Source: Cichorium intybus
Taxonomy: Eukaryota > Streptophyta > Magnoliopsida > Asterales > Asteraceae
Direction: 5' to 3'
Assembly: GCA_023525715.1 (NCBI GenBank)
Contig: CM042017.1
Span: 81,807,357-81,871,356, forward strand
Length of the DNA stretch: 64,000 nt
The translations under genes were made by a program, and so were the position numbers. How positions within the stretch are numbered: the stretch's first letter is position 1; each line of letters begins with the position of its first letter. The notes beneath the pieces were generated by a model, which saw nothing but the letters and a program-made list of their open reading frames with translations, was not told the DNA's origin and searched no databases. Below are positions 36,415-48,962 of this stretch, in pieces.

Positions 36415-39240
36415 TCACAATGCTATAGTTATAAGCATTGAGAGTTTGTCACACAAAAAACGAAATCGAGAACCAGACAATGCCTTCGTAAACATATCAG
36501 CAATCTGTAGGGTTGATGGAACATGCGGCAAAGTGATGGTCCCAAGTTGAAGATGATGACGAGTGAAATGACAATCAATTTCTATATGTTTTGTCCGTTC
36601 ATGAAAAACCGAATTCTTGGCAATCTGTATTGCACTGTTGTTGTCACAGTGCAAGGGAGTAGGATGAGAAGCGTCAACTCCCATATCAGCAAGAAGCCAT
36701 CGTAGCCAAACAATCTCACAAGTGGTGACAGCCATAGCTCGATACTCAGCTTCAGTAGAGGATCGAGAGACAACATCTTGTTTCTTACTCTTCCATGAAA
36801 TCAATGAGTCTCCAAGGAAGATGCAAAAACCAGTGGTGGATTTTCGATCATGAGGATCGCTATCCCAATCAGCATCGCTATATGCACACAAGTTGAGTGA
36901 GGACGTGGAAGGAAACACAAGGGTTTGGAATTGAGTGCCCCGAAGATATCTCAAGATACGAAGAACAGCTCCCCAATGAACAGTAGTAGGAGCGGTAACA
37001 AACTGGCTAACCACATGAACTGCATGAGATATGTCTGGTCGAGTAACAGTGAGATAAACCAGACTTCCCACAATAGTTCGATATAAGCTTGGATCTGACA
37101 AGGGGACACCGTCTGTTGGAGAATACCTGGCATTAGTCTCCAGGGGAGTATCAACTGTCCTGTTGTCAGAGAGTCGAGCACGTTCAAATAGGTCAGAAAT
37201 ATACTTTGTCTGAGATAAAAGATAACCTTTTGAAGATTGTGCAACTTCAATCCCTAAGAAATAACGTAGCAATCCCAAGTCTTTCATAGCAAAGCGGTAA
37301 GCCAAATCACGCTTCAAAGATTCTATACCATCATGATCATCACCAGTAATGATCATGTCATCAACATACAAGGATAGGAGGATCCGACCTGCATTCGTGC
37401 ATCTAACGAATAATGCTGAATCATGATTACTAGGAGTAAAACCGAGAGAAGTAATTACAGTAGAGAATTTCTCAAACCAAGCACGAGGGGCTTGTTTGAG
37501 ACCATACAAGGCTTTCCGAAGTCGACAAACTTCACCTGGTTGGTGAGCAATACCTGGAGGAGGAGACATGTAAACTTCCTCATGAAGTTCACCGTTCAAG
37601 AATGCATTCTTGACATCCATTTGGAAAATCTTCCATTGACGAATAGAAGAAACTGCGATCAGAGTGCGGACAGTAGTCATTTTTGCCACCGGGGCAAAAG
37701 TCTCCTCATAATCCATACCATATTGCTGCGAGTATCCTTTTGCAACCAGCCTTGCCTTATATCTTTCAATTGAGCCATCAGACTTGGTTTTGATCTTATA
37801 TACCCAACGACAACCAATTGTACGTTTTCCATGAGGAAGCTGTACAAGATCCCACGTATGAGTCTGATAAAGAGCTGTAAGCTCTTCCGCCATAGCATTC
37901 TGCCAACGAGGATCAGAAACAGCTTCTTTGTACGAGTCTGGTTCAGAAAGCCGATGTATATTTGCAATAAAAGATGCAAATGTTGGCGAATAAGAAGAAT
38001 ATACAAAATCTGGCAGTTTAGTAGTCTTATGAGTACGTACAGGTCTCGATGGTGGTGAAGATGGTGGTGAATGATTTTCTTGAGCGACAACAGGAATGGG
38101 AGCAGTTGCAGACGGAGCAGGAGGGTTTTTTGGAGCTATGGAAGCATCATCAACTGGGGCACTAGATGTAGTGTCATCACTATCAATGGTAAAAGGATCA
38201 ATATTTTGAAGTTCTGACCGAGTCATGTTGTGAGACTGTACAGGGATAGCATAGTAAGGAATGTGCTCCAAAAAGGTAACATGTCGAGAGACATACAATT
38301 TCTGACTCGCCGGGTCATAACACCGATATCCTTTCTGACCAATACCATATCCCAAGAATACACAAAGGGCCGACTTTGGAGACAACTTGTTTCGTTCTAC
38401 ATGAGGTCGTAAGACAAAGCAGGTGCACCCAAATACCCGTAAAGATGAATAATCAGGTAATTGACCATACAACTTTTCATAAGGAGACATTCCGGAGTTG
38501 TGGCGAGTAGGGATGCGATTAATCACATACGCAGCAGTAAGGATAGCTTCTCCCCAAAAGACACTAGGAACATCAGAAGATAATAACAAAGACCGTGCCG
38601 TTTCTACAAGGTGTCGATGTTTCCGTTCTGCTATACCATTCTGTTGAGGAGTATCAGTACATGATGATTGGTGAACAGCCCCATCAGATGCTAGTAACTG
38701 AGTAAAATCATTAGAAGTATATTCCCCTCCTAAATCACACCGGAAGCATTTTATGAGAGCAGAGTGTTGGGTCTTCACAAGAGCTCTGAAATTGCTATAA
38801 ATCACAAAGAAATCTGACCTTCGCTTCATAAGATAAACCCATGTATAACGAGTATAATCATCAATGAACGAAACATAATAAGGCGATCCTCCTTTGGAGG
38901 TTATTGGGGAAGGACCCCACACATCAGAATGCACAAGATCAAAAGGAGCAAACGAACGAGTGACACTATTATTAAAAGGTAAGGCAGAGAACTTTGCCAG
39001 TTTACAACCACAACAATCAGAAATGTCAACATTGTTCAAACGACCTAACACACCAGTAGAGGATAAAAACTGTAAACGTGAAGCTGAAACATGACCCAAA
39101 CGAGAGTGCCAAAGATAAAAATTTGAAGACGAATGACTTAAACGAAAAGACGACAAATCAACACTAGAGGCCGCAATATCAGAAACTTGGAGCTGCTCCA
39201 AAACATAAAGCTCCCCAAGTTTACGGCCGATCCCAGTCAC
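36415..39240 (-). CDS. Copia pol: integrase, RT, RNase H (941 codons open)
   Basis: One uninterrupted frame. Residues 46-80: integrase zinc finger (HSRLGH ... CCGCK). Residues 101-205: integrase core with Asp106 (VHSDVWG), Asp169 (CDLGGEY) and Glu205 (NGIAERKH), a D,D35E spacing. Residues about 455-700: RT with ARLVAKGYSQ, MDVKNAFLNGELHEEVYM and catalytic YVDD at 625-628. The C-terminal third holds RNase H with AYSDADWDSDPHDRKSTTGF, RSSTEAEYRAMA and HCDNNSAIQIA. All catalytic residues are present, so this part is probably still functional if translated. It starts after a stop that separates it from the protease; ordinary copia elements make one fused polyprotein. Confidence 0.93.
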   Translation of the reverse strand: MTGIGRKLGELYVLEQLQVSDIAASSVDLSSFRLSHSSSNFYLWHSRLGHVSASRLQFLSSTGVLGRLNNVDISDCCGCKLAKFSALPFNNSVTRSFAPFDLVHSDVWGPSPITSKGGSPYYVSFIDDYTRYTWVYLMKRRSDFFVIYSNFRALVKTQHSALIKCFRCDLGGEYTSNDFTQLLASDGAVHQSSCTDTPQQNGIAERKHRHLVETARSLLLSSDVPSVFWGEAILTAAYVINRIPTRHNSGMSPYEKLYGQLPDYSSLRVFGCTCFVLRPHVERNKLSPKSALCVFLGYGIGQKGYRCYDPASQKLYVSRHVTFLEHIPYYAIPVQSHNMTRSELQNIDPFTIDSDDTTSSAPVDDASIAPKNPPAPSATAPIPVVAQENHSPPSSPPSRPVRTHKTTKLPDFVYSSYSPTFASFIANIHRLSEPDSYKEAVSDPRWQNAMAEELTALYQTHTWDLVQLPHGKRTIGCRWVYKIKTKSDGSIERYKARLVAKGYSQQYGMDYEETFAPVAKMTTVRTLIAVSSIRQWKIFQMDVKNAFLNGELHEEVYMSPPPGIAHQPGEVCRLRKALYGLKQAPRAWFEKFSTVITSLGFTPSNHDSALFVRCTNAGRILLSLYVDDMIITGDDHDGIESLKRDLAYRFAMKDLGLLRYFLGIEVAQSSKGYLLSQTKYISDLFERARLSDNRTVDTPLETNARYSPTDGVPLSDPSLYRTIVGSLVYLTVTRPDISHAVHVVSQFVTAPTTVHWGAVLRILRYLRGTQFQTLVFPSTSSLNLCAYSDADWDSDPHDRKSTTGFCIFLGDSLISWKSKKQDVVSRSSTEAEYRAMAVTTCEIVWLRWLLADMGVDASHPTPLHCDNNSAIQIAKNSVFHERTKHIEIDCHFTRHHLQLGTITLPHVPSTLQIADMFTKALSGSRFRFLCDKLSMLITIAL

Positions 39241-39800
39241 CCTCCGAGACTGTGGGTCCTGTACACAACAAAGAGAATCAGAAAAGAAGACTCAATAACC
39301 AGATTTACACAACTGACTGACCGAAACAAGATTCAAAGCAAGTGTGGGAATATAATAGACATTAGTGAGAGAGATATGGGGGGTAACAACAGGACCAATA
39401 CCCTCAACTGGCATAGGTGTAGCACTAGCTGACATAACAGAAACATGAGGACTAGCTGATAACGAAGAAAAGGATGACAAATGTGGTGACATATGATGAG
39501 ATGCACCAGAATCCAATATCCATAAGGATGAAGGAATACCTGAAGGACTAGATGCTGATAGACCTGTGTGAGACAAAGATGTTGACATGGCAGTAGGATT
39601 GGAAGCAATGAACTGGCGAAACTGCTCAAAAACCTGTGGATCCAAAGCTGATGGTGGTGTCATATTCAAATCGTTCTCTGTAGAAGGTACAGTAGCAGCA
39701 GCAGTGAACTGTGGAGGACGAAATGGTGGAAATGATGGACAGTTTTTGAAACTGTCCAGAAGGCCTGTTGAACTGTGGAGTCTGAAACTGTCCAGATGGT
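39241..39800 (-). pseudogene. Copia protease region, frame-shifted from gag
   Basis: The minus strand gives WILDSGASHHMSPHLSS (about 39520-39470), with the aspartic-protease DSGA motif, then NVYYIPTLALNLVSVSQLC. A stop follows near 39290, between protease and integrase. This frame overlaps the end of gag in another register around 39630-39800, so a single-base indel lies in that stretch. The region just before the protease is a Gln/Pro-rich linker with a repeated QNQTRPSGQF. Confidence 0.85.
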
Positions 39801-40609
39801 CTTGTTTGGTTTTGATAATTTCCCTTCCCCAACAGCAATGGACATTGAGACTTCCAATGATTTTTCTTTTTACAAAATGCACACTCATCAAATGCAACTT
39901 TCGGCTTAAACTGTCCAGATGGTCTTGTTTGGTTTTGAACAGCAAAGACAGTAGGTGTGGCTACTGCCTTAGACCCTTTGTCAGATTGGGACTTGATACG
40001 GGTTTCCTCGGCAATCAACTCATGAACAACTGAATCCACTGTGGGAAGAGGAGTACGATGAAGAATTGTCCCACGTAAGCCTTCAAAGTCAGACCTTAAT
40101 GCCATCAAAAACTGGACCAATCTCTGCTCTTCCCTTCTGGCAATGTAAGGCTTGAAAGCCTTTAGTTCTGCAGATTCAGTGAGAGCTAATTGATCCCACA
40201 AATCAGACATAGAAGCATAAAAATCCTGAATACTTAGACTGTTTTGTTGGAGGGCTCGGATATCAAATTCTAGCTGATACTGTTTTGCAAAATTAGATTG
40301 AGTATACAGCCTTTCCAAATGGTCCCAAACTTCTTTTGCTGTGTCATACTTTGCTAATTGGGTGCCAATTGACTGGATAACAGAATTATTAATCCATGTA
40401 ATAATTTTGGAATTATCAGTCTCCCAAGAGTCCAATAAAATAGCAAAATTTTCAGCTTTGTCATCTGTTGGTTTTCCCTTTAGACCTGTAACAATCCCCC
40501 ACATAGCCTTGCCCCGTAAAAAATTCTTCATTACATAACTCCAATACGCCTAGTTTTTACCATCTAGTTGTGTACTAATGGACTGAAGAGAGTCATCTCT
40601 TGGAGCCAT
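39626..40609 (-). pseudogene. Copia gag with a premature stop
   Basis: The start context is MAPRDDSLQSISTQLDG at 40609 on the minus strand, but a TAG occurs at 40552-40550, the 20th codon, where related gags have an aromatic residue before AYWSYVM. The frame is then open from 40531 for about 300 codons: UBN2-type gag (MWGIVTGLKGKPTDDKAEN, VWDHLERLYTQSNFAKQYQL), then a CCHC zinc knuckle (CAFCKKKNHWKSQCP) that binds element RNA. Downstream initiation at 40531 would give an N-terminally shortened gag. Confidence 0.85.
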
Positions 40610-40930
40610 AATGTCAATAAACAGTCAAGCAAATATACCAAATCGTCCTTATGCAGATGAACAAACAAGCCAATAATAGCAGCAACAATTAAAACCCTCA
40701 ATATCAAAGAACCAACCCAGAATAGCAGCTTCTCAAGAAAACAGTAGCAACCCAGAATACTAAGCGAATCAGAAAACCAAATCGAGCAAACAAACTAACA
40801 GTAAAAATAACCTTCTTGAAATCGACCAAATCGAGCCGAAAATACCAATCGGAACACATAAACGAAGCAGAAAATCATACCAAAAGTTCGATCCGCGCAT
40901 CGTCGTGCCTGCTACAAAACCCCTTAACAA

Positions 40931-40946
40931 TCTAGCTCTGATACCA
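40931..40946 (-). promoter_or_regulatory. Primer binding site of the young copia
   Basis: The minus strand reads TGGTATCAGAGCTAGA directly after the 5' LTR, an exact initiator-Met tRNA complement over its first 12 bases. Confidence 0.92.
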
Positions 40947-41146
40947 TGTTAATTATCAAAGATCAAGTTCAAAGAGAATAGAGAGAAGAGAGGCTAGGGT
41001 TTGAGAGAGCTTTCATTGACTGTAAAATGTGAGTTCATGGCAAATGAACAAAGAGAGCTACACTTAAATACAAATGGGCCAAAGGGCTAAATTAAGACTA
41101 ATGGGCTAAATAATGCCCAAACATAAAAATCCTTAATAGGCTAACA
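40947..41146 (-). repeat. 5' LTR of the young copia
   Basis: 200 bp, apparently identical to 36202-36401. The element's TATA-like TGTATTTAAG lies about 70 bp into the minus-strand LTR. Confidence 0.93.
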
Positions 41147-41151
41147 GCCAG

Positions 41152-44106
41152 GACATGTTTTCTTTCCTTTCTCTGCCATGTTTTCCTCTATTGGATAGCT
41201 GTACGTTTTTAACAACAATAACTTAGGCATACGACCTCCATGATCTCAATAAGACATCTCTTTGTCTTTCCATTGACTTCTCCTAAACTTCTTTTTTCTT
41301 CATATGCATCCTTAACTCCACCTCATTTTTTTGGCCGAGAATCATACATCCTTTTTCCTTTAGCTATACCACTGCTCTGTTTTTTCTTATCCTTGAAATA
41401 TCTCTTCCTCTTTGAACTTCTAAGATATTTAGGGTGAGTAATTCAGTGACCACCGATGGCTTCAGCTCACTGTACGTTTTTTTCTTTACACAGGTTTGAC
41501 ATTAATGACGAATTTCTCTCTCTATAAAAATATGTCGTTTTGTGATTTGGTGAAGCTAATGTAGGTTTTTTTTTTTTGAACAGACTCCACCAGATGAACA
41601 AGGGATGATTAAAATTCAGAAGCAACAAAAGGTTCCCCTTTTTCTCTTTGATAAAGAGTTCTTTTTATTCATTTTGTCTTTTACTATTTCTCTCTCTGAT
41701 CCATCCAATTTCTACATATTTTATTATTGAAAGCCATTAAGGTAACATGCAGTAGTGGTGTGTCCTTTTGAAGGATTAAAAATCTTGGGTTTAAGAAACA
41801 AATGTCGGTGCAGTTTATAGAGATAATGTTAATATCTACCTTGCTATCGATTCTATTTACCAACCATCTAGAATAAGCCCTTTAATACAACTCCCATCTC
41901 TTCAAGGTCAATTTATTTTTTTTAGTTTTATATGTTCGTGTAATGCTTTTCTTCAATTGGGTTGTCAAATTGTCAACAATTTGATTTGTACAGAAATCGA
42001 GGTATTTGGATTTAGATTATGTTGTTTTAATTAGATAACCCTTTGATTTTAATACATGCGAAAAAGATATGCAGCTTAAACACCATAGTAAAAATTTTAG
42101 AGTATGGTTATAGATAAGAGTAAAGGTCTAATAAGACTTTCTTGGGGTAATACAACGGTTCAGTTGGATTTGTCAGTGAATGAGGAACTAAAATCTATGT
42201 TTCTTTCCATATTAAGTAAATAATAATGGGTTATTTACTATATACTATATTTTGATTCATGTAAGACAACTTGAAATTATTGGGTGACATGGCAAAACCG
42301 ATACATGCAATGTTCAGTAGGTTTTATGATTATATAACAGAGTATATGATTTGTATGATCAAAAGGCTGCTTTGTACTTCTATATTATTCGATTAGTATG
42401 GATTTTAGGGAACTGTGGGTTTCCTTTAAGTTTCATCTTGAATTATCGAGATTTCCTTCAAATAACATGTTTCCGGTCCTTATTACTAAAAAATTTGTTA
42501 AATGATGATATATGTAAAACCAAGGTAGATTAAGCTGAAGCAAAATAGATATTAAGGTTTCATTAATAGACTTTTAGGATTCCATACTTGGATATAAAGC
42601 TTATCATACTATTCAAATGATGTCCATCCCTTAGTTCTCTTTTAACTTTGAATCAAGTTACTTCACATGGATCACTACGAAATGAAAATTTTAATATTAA
42701 ACTTTATTAAAGTTTTACAAAGATGAATTCCATATTTTTGGTGGTAAAGTGGCTAAATTTTTTTGACCTCCATTACTTTTGATTGTGAAAAAATGTTCAT
42801 CTATGGACTGTTTTTTCTTTTAACTTCTTTCTTGGTCAATCGATAGGATAAAATGTGTTGTGATTTTTTTAAAAATTTTGATGAACCTCATTTCTACAAG
42901 TCCAATTAATGTTCTATTTGAATAAAGTTTATTACATATTTTGAATGAGGTTTATGTTTTTTGGTAGGTTTTTAGGGTATAAAGGCTCCATTGTGTAAAG
43001 CTCCACCTCATAAAAAGAAAGCTTTCCAACCAGCGGAAGAATACTTGAGTAATTGGAAACTATCACTTAAAGATATTGGGCTCCATTTTCTTAAATCCAA
43101 CTTGACACCCACATGTATGCCTCACATCAACCATATAATTTTCACCCATCAGTCTTCATTCTAAATTCTGGATTTGAATTTAAAGGTTAAACAATATAAG
43201 GTAATTTGAGAAAACATGATTGAACCGTGCTTAGTTTCTATCCCTAACTTTATCTTTGTGTGAAATAACAAAAATATATAGAGAAATGTGCATACTTCAC
43301 ATGTGAATTCAAGTGGATATCTTTGCAATTGACGTTTTAAACTTCTCAGGTCCGGATGGTCAATCTGATTATGATGTTTTTTACTCAACAAGCAACTATG
43401 TGAAATTGATGAACTATGTTAGACGATTATTCTAAAAATGAAAATATTAATGTGAATGTAAATGAAGAAATTGGCCTTCATTTTCTAATGGCTTGATGAA
43501 CTCCTTGCAGGTGAATATTTGACATCCAGTAAAGGTCATGACCAGGCTACCATTCTTCATATATACATCATTCAGTTATACTATCTTTTTATAATTTATT
43601 AATCGTGACTCAGGTATCGTTTTTCCATGATATTGGTGTCACCAAAAGGTCAGTTACAATGGTTCGCATTAGTAGTTTGGGTTGGAGACATGACATTATT
43701 GAATGGATTTTGTTTATGTGATAATCCGGTAAAAGATGAAGTTGCCGTTAACAAATGAAAATTTTAATTTCCCTACCATGTTATGTATGTTTTATTTTGT
43801 GCTCACTTATCATGTAGAGCTCCAAAATTTTCTGCGTTTGGTTACCTTTTTTCTACCAGACGGTATGTTATGTCACGTGTTGCTTTGTTTATTTGATAAA
43901 AAAAATTTATTGTAGGGTTGTACTAGACCTAATTGCCTAACTTGTTGGCACTTTATCACAACTCAGGTAATTGGCAAACTCAAGCTGTTTCTTTTTTGTT
44001 TTTACTAGCTATCTATTAATCCTATTGTCTTAACCACCATCCAAATTAAGCGAAAGAAATTTCACTTAGTTGTGATCATGTTTAAGTAGGTTTAGTATTG
44101 TACAGG
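41152..44106. other. Unassigned region, possible introns of a broken gene
   Basis: T-rich sequence with short exon-like pieces bordered by AG/GT, for example ACTCCACCAGATGAACAAGG after gaacag at about 41584, and a Lys/Pro-rich stretch after ttttag near 42975. None is recognised with confidence. Together with the PHD remnants downstream they may belong to one decayed plus-strand gene. No complete gene is visible. Confidence 0.3.
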
Positions 44107-44378
44107 TCCTATCATATTGAGTGCTTGGATCCGCCTCTAAAATGTTTTTATTTATTTATTCATATATCTCTTGTGATGATATTTTTAGTGAATGATTTCA
44201 CCATTTCGGGTATTTGACGATATTAATTGCCTTCTCATTTTCTGTTGCAGTTATTCATGGGTAAGAAAATACTAACGGGAAGTGGAAATGCCCTACATGT
44301 TGTCTTAAATATAACCGAGTTGACAAAATAGACAATCCTGGTCCTACATCTAAGTGTACAAAAACTACAAAAACTAAG
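44107..44378 (+). pseudogene. PHD-finger gene remnant, CHD/CHR4-like
   Basis: Two pieces, 44107-44142 and 44251-44378. The first gives SYHIECLDPPLK after an acceptor ttgtacag. The second, after ttctgttgcag and up to a donor aag|gtaatt, contains NGKWKCPTCCLKYNRV and ends in Lys/Thr-rich sequence. (S/T)YHxxCLxPPLK ... NGKWxCPxC is the second half of a PHD zinc finger as found in plant CHD-type remodellers (CHR4/PKR1-like), which read histone tails. The first half (CxxC ... CC) is not visible and the second exon has an in-frame stop before NGK. It is therefore a fragment. A third exon-like piece ends GACGAGGAG|gtaaga at 44573. Confidence 0.6.
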
Positions 44379-45301
<923 letters not shown>

Positions 45302-46420
45302 CATACACACATCCTATATATACTGATTTTTGTCTATGAGAACAACAAACACTCGCGTAGTTTGCTGGTAAGCACATAGGGCTGTAAGCCTTATGTTGCA
45401 TGTTTAAAACGCTAGATACGTATATATATATTTTGTTTTACCAACTACATAAAATCTCCACATTGCTGAAAGGATGGAACCTAACGACCTCCGCATGCTT
45501 ATATAAGGACTTCTCATTTCTATGTTGGCTGAAAGTTATCCTACATCGCTGGTGGGATGGAACATCGTTGCATTTTCATGTTTATATAATGATATCGTGA
45601 GTCTACATTTGCTAAAAGTGGTTTAAACTCATTAAACTCAAGATCGAACCTGAAAATTCCGAAACCAAATCAAGAATCGAGACTCTTAATAGATAGGATA
45701 GAGTTTAAATTATTGAAAATCGATGCAATCAGACTCTTCTCCGGCCACGCGACGCCTCTGATTTCCTTTTCTGACCACATTTACTCCAAGGTTTGATTCT
45801 TGTTCAGTTCTTCAGGTAAAATCGATTTCGATTTCACTACCTTGAAGATATAATTTTTGGTAAAACCGATTTCTGTTTCACTAGCTTATTGTGAGTTTAA
45901 AGATAGCTTGTAAAATCGATATCTCTTCCACTAGTCTATATATTAGTCATAGTTCTTGATTTCTAGGTAGTCTACGTGACATTAAGTTAGCGAAACTAAA
46001 GTATGTGAATAATTGTGTTGCAAAATCTGGTTTGTTCTCAAATCATATAATATGTTCCTTAGCGATAGAAATCTACATGTCGTTCTTAGAAAAGTGTGGC
46101 ATTTATGAGTTTCATAACTTGAAACAGGCATCGTTTTATGTTAGCATTATTTCCTGAGTGTTCATAACCCCTAACTTGCAAATGGGAACAACACGAAAGA
46201 ATCACACCCTGCACTTCCAATTTCAAATTGGAGGATTGATGGTTCCTGAACGTGTCTTTTCAACACACTTACCGTCAAGATCAATTCTTTCATTCTTCAA
46301 CACTGTCACACTTCTATTTTTACTGAAAACGTATGTTTCTTGGCTTCAGAAGAAGCTATACAGGGTGAAAATTTCCCCAAAATTACAACAATTCAAATAT
46401 AGCCATTACGTGGATCTATC
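45302..46420. other. Unassigned region
   Basis: A near-repeat of gtaaaatcgatttcgatttcactac and gtaaaaccgatttctgtttcactag occurs at 45815-45885, with a third looser copy at 45910. A plus-strand frame at 46158-46451 runs into the next element and is not recognised. Confidence 0.35.
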
Positions 46421-46934
46421 TAGCGATGAGCATGGGTCGGTTTTTGGCTAAAACCGAACCCAAACCGTAGAAGTCGGTTTTTTGGTTTTAAAACCCATCT
46501 GGGTCGGTTTTTGAATGGGTCAGGTTTTTCGGTTTTTCGGTTTCGGTTTGTGGGTTCATGGGTTTCTGGTTTTTCAGGTATGAAACCGCGGGTTTGTGGG
46601 TTTAAACCCATTGAAAGTATATTGCTATAAAGTATAAATAGGTCTATGGGTTCAAACACACAAAAACCATGGGTTTAAAATCATAGATTTGTAGGTTCAA
46701 ACCCACCAAAAGTTCGTTTCTATTGAGTATAAACGGGGTTGTGGGTTCAAACCCGTTGAAACCTTGGGTTTGTAGGTTTAAACCCATATGGGTTTGTGGG
46801 TTTAAAACTGTGGGTTCAAAATCGAACCGGCTCGTATAAGGCGGTTTTTTCAAAAACTCAAACCCACTCCGTCGGTTTATCGGTTTCAGTTTTATCGGTT
46901 TTTCGGTTTTCTAGTTTGGTTTTGCTCATCCCTA
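46421..46934. mobile_element. hAT-type foldback element with cggttt/aaaccg repeats
   Basis: Ends tagcgatgagca ... tgctcatcccta form a 12-bp inverted repeat with one mismatch. The flanking 8-mers gatctatc (46413-46420) and gatccagc (46935-46942) agree at 6 of 8 positions, a decayed hAT duplication. The interior is dense in ggtttt, aaaccc and gggttt words on both strands. No coding capacity. Confidence 0.65.
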
Positions 46935-47755
46935 GATCCAGCTCAAGGCTTATGTTTAGGTGCACTCTTTGATATTGCAGCCACAAAAGTAAACATTCAC
47001 ATTCTATTTTTAAATCACAAGTAGCTTTGACATCAAAAGCAACTGCACATTCCTTGAGATCATTTAATTGAGTGAAAGGTATTAAGGTACATTTGAGTTG
47101 ATAACTCAAATAACAAGAAATGTGTAAGAGAAAATATTTTGCACATGTGGTAAGTGAGAAGTGTTTAAATGAATACACATTCTATATTTTATTTTCATTT
47201 GGTTGGCATGATTTTATCTCTTATTTTTTAATCTTTTTTTGTTTTGTAGAAACAGGTTATCAATCAAGCTATTCAGAATGTTTCCTTTTTTTTCTTTGAT
47301 TTTTTAAGAAGTCATTGTTGGTTTTGTACCTAAAACATTGTCCCACTATATCGGTTTTTGGATTTGTACCTACGTTATTGGCGGTTGGATTTGTCCCCAA
47401 AATATTAGTTTTAATTTAAAGTATTGTTGTTATTTAAAGTGAATCATATAAACAATCTATGATATTTATTTATATTCAAAAGGTTGTTGGCTATAACTAA
47501 ATGAGACACAGTAAAAGGTAAGAATGGTGTTTGTAAATAATTTTGATAAAAATTAATAGCAAAAAATTTTAAAATTTTAAAATAAATATTTAAAAAACAT
47601 CAAAAAAAAAAAGAAAGAATTATTAGAAAAATATGAAATTTTGAAACAACAATTGTTTAGTAAATATTTTTGAAACTACACTTGTTTGGTAAATAAAATT
47701 TTAGAAAACACCTCTTTAGTCAAAAACTCACTGAAACTGACTCATATACATCTCT
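46935..47755. other. No recognisable gene
   Basis: A/T-rich. The sequence at 47330-47420 resembles the tail of a repeat with aaacattgtcccac and ttggatttgt words. No protein recognised. Confidence 0.35.
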
Positions 47756-48500
47756 AAGCGTTTGGTGTGTAGTACTCGATGGAACGGAACAGAACATAAC
47801 AAGTCACTTTGAAGTAACGTTTGGCGTGGACGGGACAGGAATAACAACCAAGTCAAATGAGACTAATTTTTTGAATTTTATCCCCATCCAAAAGGGTGGA
47901 ACAAGGTGGAACAGGAAGCCAAATGACAAAAAAGTCCTCTTACCGTCTCTCATCTACAGTCCATGGCTACTCACACCCACACCCCCATCCCAACCACACC
48001 ACCCCACCCGGCCCTCCCTCCCCACCCTAACGCCCACACCCACAACCCCACCCTCACTTCCATCCTACCAACAGTCGCATCCCCTCACCCACCCCTCACC
48101 CCTACCCCTACCCCTACCGCTACCCCCACCCACACCCACACCGCCACCCCAATCACACCCACACCCCAATCCCTATCCCACTCCTACACCCACACCCACA
48201 CCCACCCCCACATACACTTACACCGATACTTCCACCCCAACCCACCCACCTCACCTAACCCCCACACACCACACCCAAACACCCCCACATAATGCGAGCT
48301 TGCTAATTTATAATTATAGTATGATAAAAACATTTTAGAAACATTTTAGAAATTAAGTCAACCTAATAGTTTTAACACATTTTTATATTTTGTCCTAGTG
48401 TGACCAAACGCTACAAATAATAACTAATTTGGTCTCGTCAAGTTCAGTCCAGTCCTGTCATGTTCAGTTTAGTCATTTTCATGTACCAAACGCTACAACA
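47756..48500. mobile_element. Foldback element with nested gcgtttgg/ccaaacgc ends
   Basis: The left side has aagcgtttggtgtgtagt (47757) and aacgtttggcgtggacggga (47817); the right side has the complements ccaaacgctacaaata (about 48404) and ccaaacgctacaacatac (about 48487). The subterminal arms also pair loosely (ggaacggaacagaac with gttcagtccagtcctgtc). Two nested pairs of ends suggest one copy inserted into or duplicated within another. The core is a C/A-rich minisatellite. Confidence 0.6.
47963..48292. repeat. C/A-rich minisatellite (cacccacaccc)
   Basis: 330 bp of ccctacccctac, cacccacaccc and similar words, nearly without G on the plus strand. Pro/Thr/His-rich frames here are compositional. 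The G-rich complement has many GGGT runs and could form quadruplexes (inference). Confidence 0.9.
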
Positions 48501-48962
48501 TACAATGTTGCATTATCTAAAACTAAAAATATGGTAAATTACACTCATGGTCCCTGTGGTGTCTGTTAGGTTGCACATATAGTCCAAGTAATGGCAATCG
48601 CACGCGCCAGGTCTTGTGGTTTGCAATTCGCATGCGGGAAGTCCCTTGGCTTAACACTCGTATATTGGGCACCGTTAGTTCATTTTACGAGTTTAGATAC
48701 AAGGGGTATTTTCGTTAATGCAGTACACTATCACATTGCCGCCAGGAAGGTGATACGATGGTTTGTAATCATATCCCTCGGTACGCTTCATCCTCCTCCC
48801 AGAAAAACCCTCTACGACCTCTGAAACGATCACCTTCTAAACACACATTCTGCCATTAACGAGAGAATTTTCGTCCGAGTGAAGAACGAAGCGTTCTTCC
48901 ATCGATGTCACAAGCAGCAATGTGGAATTACTGAGAAATCATGTGTTGATCAACAGGGGATT

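Larger units (their letters stand above)
36202..41146 (-). mobile_element. Young Ty1/copia retrotransposon with identical LTRs
   Basis: 4945 bp with 200-bp LTRs (36202-36401 and 40947-41146) that look identical base for base, perfect TSD gccag (36197-36201 and 41147-41151), an exact initiator-Met PBS, and a long pol frame. The minus-strand order is gag, protease, integrase, RT, RNase H. Despite the young LTRs, gag has a stop at codon 20 and the gag/protease and protease/pol junctions are broken, so it is not autonomous as read. Short LTRs and size suggest the Ale/Retrofit lineage (inference). Confidence 0.95.

Noticed and set aside
36951..38090. Leu/Ile-rich frames of about 99 and 137 codons overlapping the copia pol
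   Set aside because: They are alternative-frame readings of the intact 941-codon pol frame.
47826..48338. 170-codon Pro/Thr-rich frame that could be a cell-wall-type protein
   Set aside because: It is the translation of a C/A-rich minisatellite; no signal peptide and no extensin SPPPP motifs.
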